The notes under the pieces: model-generated
What the model saw: only the letters and a program-made list of their open reading frames with translations
Told to the model about the DNA's origin: nothing
The model's database searches: none
NCBI GenBank assembly: GCA_910592205.1
Contig: CAJVPJ010000457.1
Coordinates: forward strand, 1-24,602
Reading direction: 5' to 3'
Length of the DNA: 24,602 nucleotides
Source: Paraglomus occultum
Lineage: Eukaryota > Glomeromycota > Glomeromycetes > Paraglomerales > Paraglomeraceae
In this document: positions 20,844-24,602 of the stretch, one piece after another
Layout: every line of letters starts with the position of its first letter
How positions within the stretch are numbered: position 1 is the first letter of the stretch
Made by a program: the position numbers and the translations under genes

Positions 20844-21124
20844 AATAGTAATATTATTAGTGGTAAAACTAAAAATTTATTCATGAGTAGTAATTATAAT
20901 CATACTAATAATAACATCATAGTTAGCAATAACGGGAGGGACTAAGTCGATTATTGCTATCGATAAAATTCAACTAAGTCATGAGGATGTAAATCCCTAT
21001 TTAGAGATTATCAGCAAGAAGATTCTCAATCTAATTAGGAAATCAGTACGCTCCACAAATGATCTGCACATTACACAAACTTTCAGGCCGCTCATTGGTT
21101 AATTGAGAGGCTGCTGGGGTAGTT
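20844..21124. repeat. Right arm of the inverted repeat (empty MITE site)
   Basis: Inverted counterpart of 19961-20428. It retains the pre-insertion sequence of the MITE target at about 20883-20891 and lacks the two small extra segments, so it is probably closer to the ancestral form. Its outer end lies 18 bp from the ATG of the next ORF. The arms' outer ends therefore face the 5' ends of two diverging coding blocks. Confidence 0.85.
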
Positions 21125-21142
21125 GATACAGATACATCCAGA

Positions 21143-21919
21143 ATGTGCCCAACCACAATCAACGTATCATGGAAATCGGACAAGGGCAAGATCATCAAAG
21201 CGACATTCGGAACGTCAGTCACAGCTCCCACCAGAGAGCAGAAGAAACGCTTGATCATAGTCCGACAAGAGAACGATCATTGCTTCTTCCCTCAAGATCA
21301 GAATGGGATAATTATTCCAAAAATAGAAACTTGGGAGTTCGGGAATTGTGCGGAAACAAATTCATGGATTCGTCTATCTCGATGGAGGCCGGATCTTCCG
21401 ATCAAATCTCGCACAATATCAGTGCAGCAGCAAAAGTGAAGACACCATGCAGGAATTGCAAGATTTGCTTGAGAAACTGAAGAATGATCCTCGAGGATTC
21501 CATAAAACTAGAGACGAAAGGTTATTGCACCCAGAAGATAGGGAGTACTTCTGTGATATTTTTGGTATCACTGGCGTCCACCCGGTGTTGTAGACCATTC
21601 TGGAATGGTTGTTTGGATGTTAGATGATCGTGGGATCATGTTCCAATGGGATGACATGGCACAAAACATAGAATACTTGGGGATTGATCTGAGGCAAGGT
21701 CTTACGAACTACATCTACCATCCAGAGAAGATATGCGCCATAATGGAGGACACTGGCGAGCTGATACCAGTAGAGGAATTTAATCGTCGTGTATACGAAA
21801 CATATCATATGGCTAAGCCGGCAGGAGTGATACGGGAAGAATCTCAGGAGAAATCTGCAAAGAAACCTGCAAAGAAATTTGCGAAGAAAGGGCGTAGGAA
21901 GTCGAAAAAGAATAAATAG
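21143..21919 (+). pseudogene. Unrecognised intronless ORF with two compensating frameshifts
   Basis: Protein-like sequence is continuous over 777 nt, but changes frame twice. Frame A runs from ATG 21143 (KIIKATFGTSVTAPTREQKK, ENDHCFFPQDQNGIIIPKIE) to about 21335. A second frame then carries IHGFVYLDGGRIFRSNLAQY, LLEKLKNDPRGFHKTRDERL and HPEDREYFCDIFGITGVHP up to TAG 21592-21594. Frame A resumes at about 21585 with MVVWMLDDRGIMFQWDDMA and YIYHPEKICAIMEDTGELI. The end is a Lys-rich tail (KKPAKKFAKKGRRKSKKNK) resembling a nuclear localisation signal. No splice sites fit the switches. The total length is divisible by three, so the two one-base lesions cancel. It is either a recent pseudogene, or a real gene with two assembly errors. 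No family recognised. Ends 151 bp from the convergent SAM pseudogene. Confidence 0.6.
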
Positions 21920-22070
21920 TCGCGCTCAAGGCAGGAGTTGCCGTGCACTGATTTATTAGAACATGTTCTTTACAATAGTAATTGAGAAAATGGTCTAATT
22001 TCTTTATTGTTACAAATAAAATAGCTTGGTTATGGTACAAACAATTACACGTGAGACGGTGAAATACCCA

Positions 22071-23321
22071 TTACTTTTTGACAATCTTTCTGATTCTGGC
22101 CCTTTTATTTGCCGGGGGAACTATCAACGGTTATCCGATCCTTCAACAATAATACGATAATTCCAAATACCTTTTTCACACTGTTTCGAAGTACATTTCT
22201 TTGATCGTGGGTTTTTGTAAGGTTAATCTGATACTCGCTACTATTCGTACAGTAAATACCGTCCGACGTATATATGCCACTCCATGGCTAAAAATAAACG
22301 CGATTATTAGCAAAAAATTACATGATAAAAAGTGAGACCTAGGTCCCACCTGAGTAATGATCTAGTAAAATTTTCCACATACCCGTAGATACGATCCCAT
22401 AGAGGTAGTCGAAATACTCGTTACCAAATGCCTCATCCGCTGTCCCGTTTCTTCTTATTAGTCTGGTATGTACTTTCGAGTTGTGCTAGATCTGAGCATA
22501 CCCAATCTTGATGTTATGTGGTTTTCCTTCCGTAATACAAAGTAGGTCCTCTAACCACTTTATCGCATAGTCGACTCGTCCCGTTGATTCTTCACCAGAA
22601 ATATCCTTTTGCAGTACTATAAAGATACCTTGGGTGGTAACTCGTTTAGCGATATCGATCGACGCATTAGAATTGCCGAAATAAATTCGCATCTCGTTGC
22701 TTCATTGGCGTCCGTCATAGTCTCTACGTTTGATAATTTCAGAATTATATCATCCATGCAGTGGTTGAATGCTTTGTCATTATCGTCTATTTCCTCGAAC
22801 ACTAGAAAAAACAACAACATATGATTAAAATTTCGATGACAACCATCGTTAAAAAATGCCAAAAAAATAATGTATCACTTGCCAGGTGTGAACTGCTTGA
22901 TATTCGTTATATCTTCCCCATTAACCTTATTCTTACGTGACATTTCTTCCAAGTCATCCAGAGTTTTATACGATGAATAGGTTCTTAGCTTTTCCTCGAG
23001 ACCTTTGATAAATTTTGCAAGTCTTGTCGCGGGGCCACCTTTCAGACCATAACTGCAAAAATTCTCCTTAGTTAACTCGACAAAATCATGACCAGATATA
23101 TTTTCTTTACGCAGAATTGATAAATCGTCATTACCTAGGTTTAAGTCTTCCTGCCTCCACACAGCCGCACAGCCATAGGGCTGTGCGGCGAAAAATTGGC
23201 ATATCGATTCGGTAGTTTGCCGCAAATAGTTGATAAGTTCTTCCGTCTTATAATTCCTTATTACGTCCGCCATCGTGCGAGTTGACCTTTCTTCCGTTAA
23301 AGTAGATGATGTAGAATACAT
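22071..23321 (-). pseudogene. Broken SAM-domain / PD-(D/E)XK-like family member
   Basis: Exon 1 (22883-23321, ATG at 23321 or 23273) encodes a SAM domain: EELINYL, then DLNLGNDDLSILRKENISGH, then FCSYGLKGGPATRLAKFIKG. A GC-AG intron (22802-22882) joins it to a second exon starting VFEEIDDNDKAFNHCMDDI. Downstream blocks in other frames continue the same family order: GEESTGRVDYAIK with LLCITEGKPHNIKIGYAQ (Asp plus Glu-x-Lys, consistent with a PD-(D/E)XK nuclease core), ADEAFGNEYFDYLYGIVST, a normal 95-nt intron (22288-22382), then EYQINLTKT, LLLKDRITVDSSP and KRARIRKIVKK ending at TAA 22073-22071. Lesions: a frameshift near 22670-22690, a TAG at 22488-22486 with a shift, another shift near 22450, one near 22268, and an extra C in a C5 tract near 22116. 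I recall this as a large family in Rhizophagus; function unproven. Confidence 0.8.
23164..23189. repeat. GC-rich perfect hairpin inside the SAM exon
   Basis: Two perfect 11-base arms (23164-23174 and 23179-23189, GCCGCACAGCC and its complement) enclose an ATAG loop. It lies in a segment (about 23150-23215) coding for roughly 20 residues that interrupt the SAM domain between EELINYLR and QEDLNLGNDD. The segment keeps the frame. Its GC content contrasts with the neighbouring AT-rich exon, suggesting insertion of a short palindromic element. Confidence 0.75.
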
Positions 23322-23594
23322 GTTATCGTTTTATATTGGTATATGGCGTTAAAAAATCTGGTTTATGCACTGCGTTGCTAGATAATGCAATTAAATTTTT
23401 ATTTTTGGCGCGATGGAAGTTACACGAAATGATTGGGGGACAGTTACGCAAATAGGAATATGATAGACGTGCAACAAAATGGTGTGACTTTATTTTACGA
23501 AAAAATGTCTCGAAGGTAATAGTCGATACAAATAATAAAATTTGCGAATATATATCGCACTTACATGATGTGATATACAAAAAATCTAATTCCG
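23322..23594. other. Short gap between two broken genes on the minus strand
   Basis: 273 nt, AT-rich. An 85-codon minus ORF (23323-23580) lacks an ATG start of note and has random-looking composition. It may hold the promoter of the SAM pseudogene, or a decayed linker if the header-like ORF upstream was once part of the same gene. Confidence 0.35.
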
Positions 23595-23893
23595 TTATGG
23601 TACAGGTTCTACGAGGATATGGATAATATCACGATCGAGATTCTCACTGAAATAATCACTGATTCTAGCCTCTGATGGCATATTTGCGTATACAACAGTT
23701 CCCGGACGAAATGCGCGAAGATGGTAGTTAATCCGTCTGGCAATAGGGGTTGTTGAATTATTTCTCTGAGTGATCTCTCCGTTGATGTAGTAAAAATAGG
23801 AATTATGTGAATTCGGTAAGGTAAACCATGAAAAGCATTAATAGGCATAAAGAGGCAGTTGAGGTTAATGTTGACACTGGTAGTTTCGCTCAT
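23595..23893 (-). pseudogene. Frameshifted Crinkler-header-like ORF
   Basis: From ATG 23893 the frame begins MSETTSVNINLNCLFMPINA, resembling the ubiquitin-like N-terminal header of Crinkler-type effector proteins, whose first strand typically reads like LNCL. That frame runs on to 23609 but becomes unlike the family after about 23785. The sequence then continues sensibly in another frame (INYHLRAFRPGTVVYANMP, ISDYFSENLDRDIIHILVEP) and stops at TAA 23597-23595. The IHILVEP ending matches the typical header terminus. The 299-nt span is one base short of a whole number of codons, consistent with a single-base lesion. No effector C-terminal domain follows directly; the next block downstream on the same strand is the SAM pseudogene. 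Family assignment is from memory and moderate. Confidence 0.5.
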
Positions 23894-24602
23894 TTTACGT
23901 CCCTAAATAAAAAAATTCATAGTGAGTATGATATCGCTCCACAGATTTCTAAACGGATGTACCTTTTAAAATACGTGGAAAGGTAAGGGACCGACTTTGA
24001 ACGATTCCTGCTTATTTATATCGATTCACTCAATCCGAAGCTTGTTAGAGTGGTTTGACACGTTAGTGGTTTTGTTCTCTATCATCCGGACCTCAGATTC
24101 CTAACATAGTAAGATTCTGTTACGATTCAGCCCCATAGAAAGCGTCGTCATATGCCAAGAACTCAGATGCAAAGCATCCTGCTCCGCAGACAAAGAAGAG
24201 GTACATGATATACACGTATTACGCAATTTTGGGCATTTCATTCCCTTTAGGGTTGAGATCGCTCCTGCAAGACGAAAATTGGTTAACGCAACGACGATCT
24301 GGAATCGCGGAAATTTCGAACCTCATAGCTTGAAGTTTTTGTTATGAAAATTAATAGATATTGTCGAGCCTTTCCTCCTATAACCTTTTGAAGCTTCGTT
24401 TTCGCATGTCTTATCGCAAAAGCATGTGCGGAAAAAGACGTTTTCCTATGTAAAATAAAGCGAAAAAAATAACGATTATCTACACCACCCCTGCCAAAAG
24501 TATTAAGTACAAACGGCGATCATTTGAAATCGTCTTCACAATAGCATCATTTCAAATCTAGTTTACTCGGAAACCCACATAATAAAAATCATTATAATTT
24601 AC
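23894..24602. other. Right-end intergenic stretch
   Basis: No frame of note on either strand and no repeat or RNA gene recognised. It may contain the promoter of the header-like ORF at its left side. Confidence 0.45.

Noticed and set aside
20745-20945. 66-codon ORF with a hydrophobic N-terminus
   Set aside because: It crosses the boundary between spacer and right arm of the inverted repeat and its tail is Asn-rich translation of repeat DNA.
23323-23580. 85-codon minus ORF between the two broken effector-like genes
   Set aside because: Random-looking composition, no good start, no link by splice signals to either neighbour.

Overview
The window looks like nuclear DNA of a filamentous fungus of the Mucoromycota, most likely an arbuscular mycorrhizal fungus (Glomeromycotina). 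The reasons are AT-rich, gene-sparse DNA; intron-dense genes with GT-AG introns mostly of 60-125 nt; housekeeping genes of fungal type; and a broken copy of a SAM-domain/nuclease-like family that I recall as strongly expanded in Rhizophagus. The organism call is inference.

Layout, left to right. 1-2069: AT-rich DNA with only weak ORFs. 2070-3027 (-): a five-exon tetraspan membrane protein. 4141-6168 (-): six-exon mitochondrial ketol-acid reductoisomerase (ilv5). It is divergent from 6424-7299 (+), a four-exon dolichyldiphosphatase (CAX4 type) that has a GC-AG intron inside its phosphatase motif. 7849-8509 (-): a small mucin-like single-pass surface protein. 8510-13559: about 5 kb with almost no coding signal. 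13560-16396 (+): an eleven-exon acyl-CoA oxidase with an N-terminal PTS2 match and a Gly where the catalytic Glu is expected. 16557-17042 (+): a three-exon small gene assembled here from the sequence. 17376-17611 (-): a possible 52-residue membrane protein. 17765-18392 (-): a small basic Arg/Ser/Pro-rich protein. 18517-19850 (-): coding blocks of one or two unrecognised genes whose structure does not close cleanly.

19961-24602 is dynamic. A large imperfect inverted repeat (arms 19961-20428 and 20844-21124) carries in its left arm a 140-bp Mutator-like MITE with a perfect 9-bp target duplication, and the right arm preserves the empty site. To its right are three broken genes: an unrecognised ORF with two compensating frameshifts (21143-21919, +), a SAM/PD-(D/E)XK-like pseudogene (22071-23321, -) with a hairpin inside the SAM exon, and a frameshifted Crinkler-header-like ORF (23595-23893, -).

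The intact genes serve core metabolism: branched-chain amino acid synthesis, dolichol-phosphate recycling for N-glycosylation, and peroxisomal beta-oxidation. The right end has the character of an effector-like, repeat-associated accessory compartment. All exon models were read by eye from splice signals, reading phase and remembered family motifs; no database search was run.
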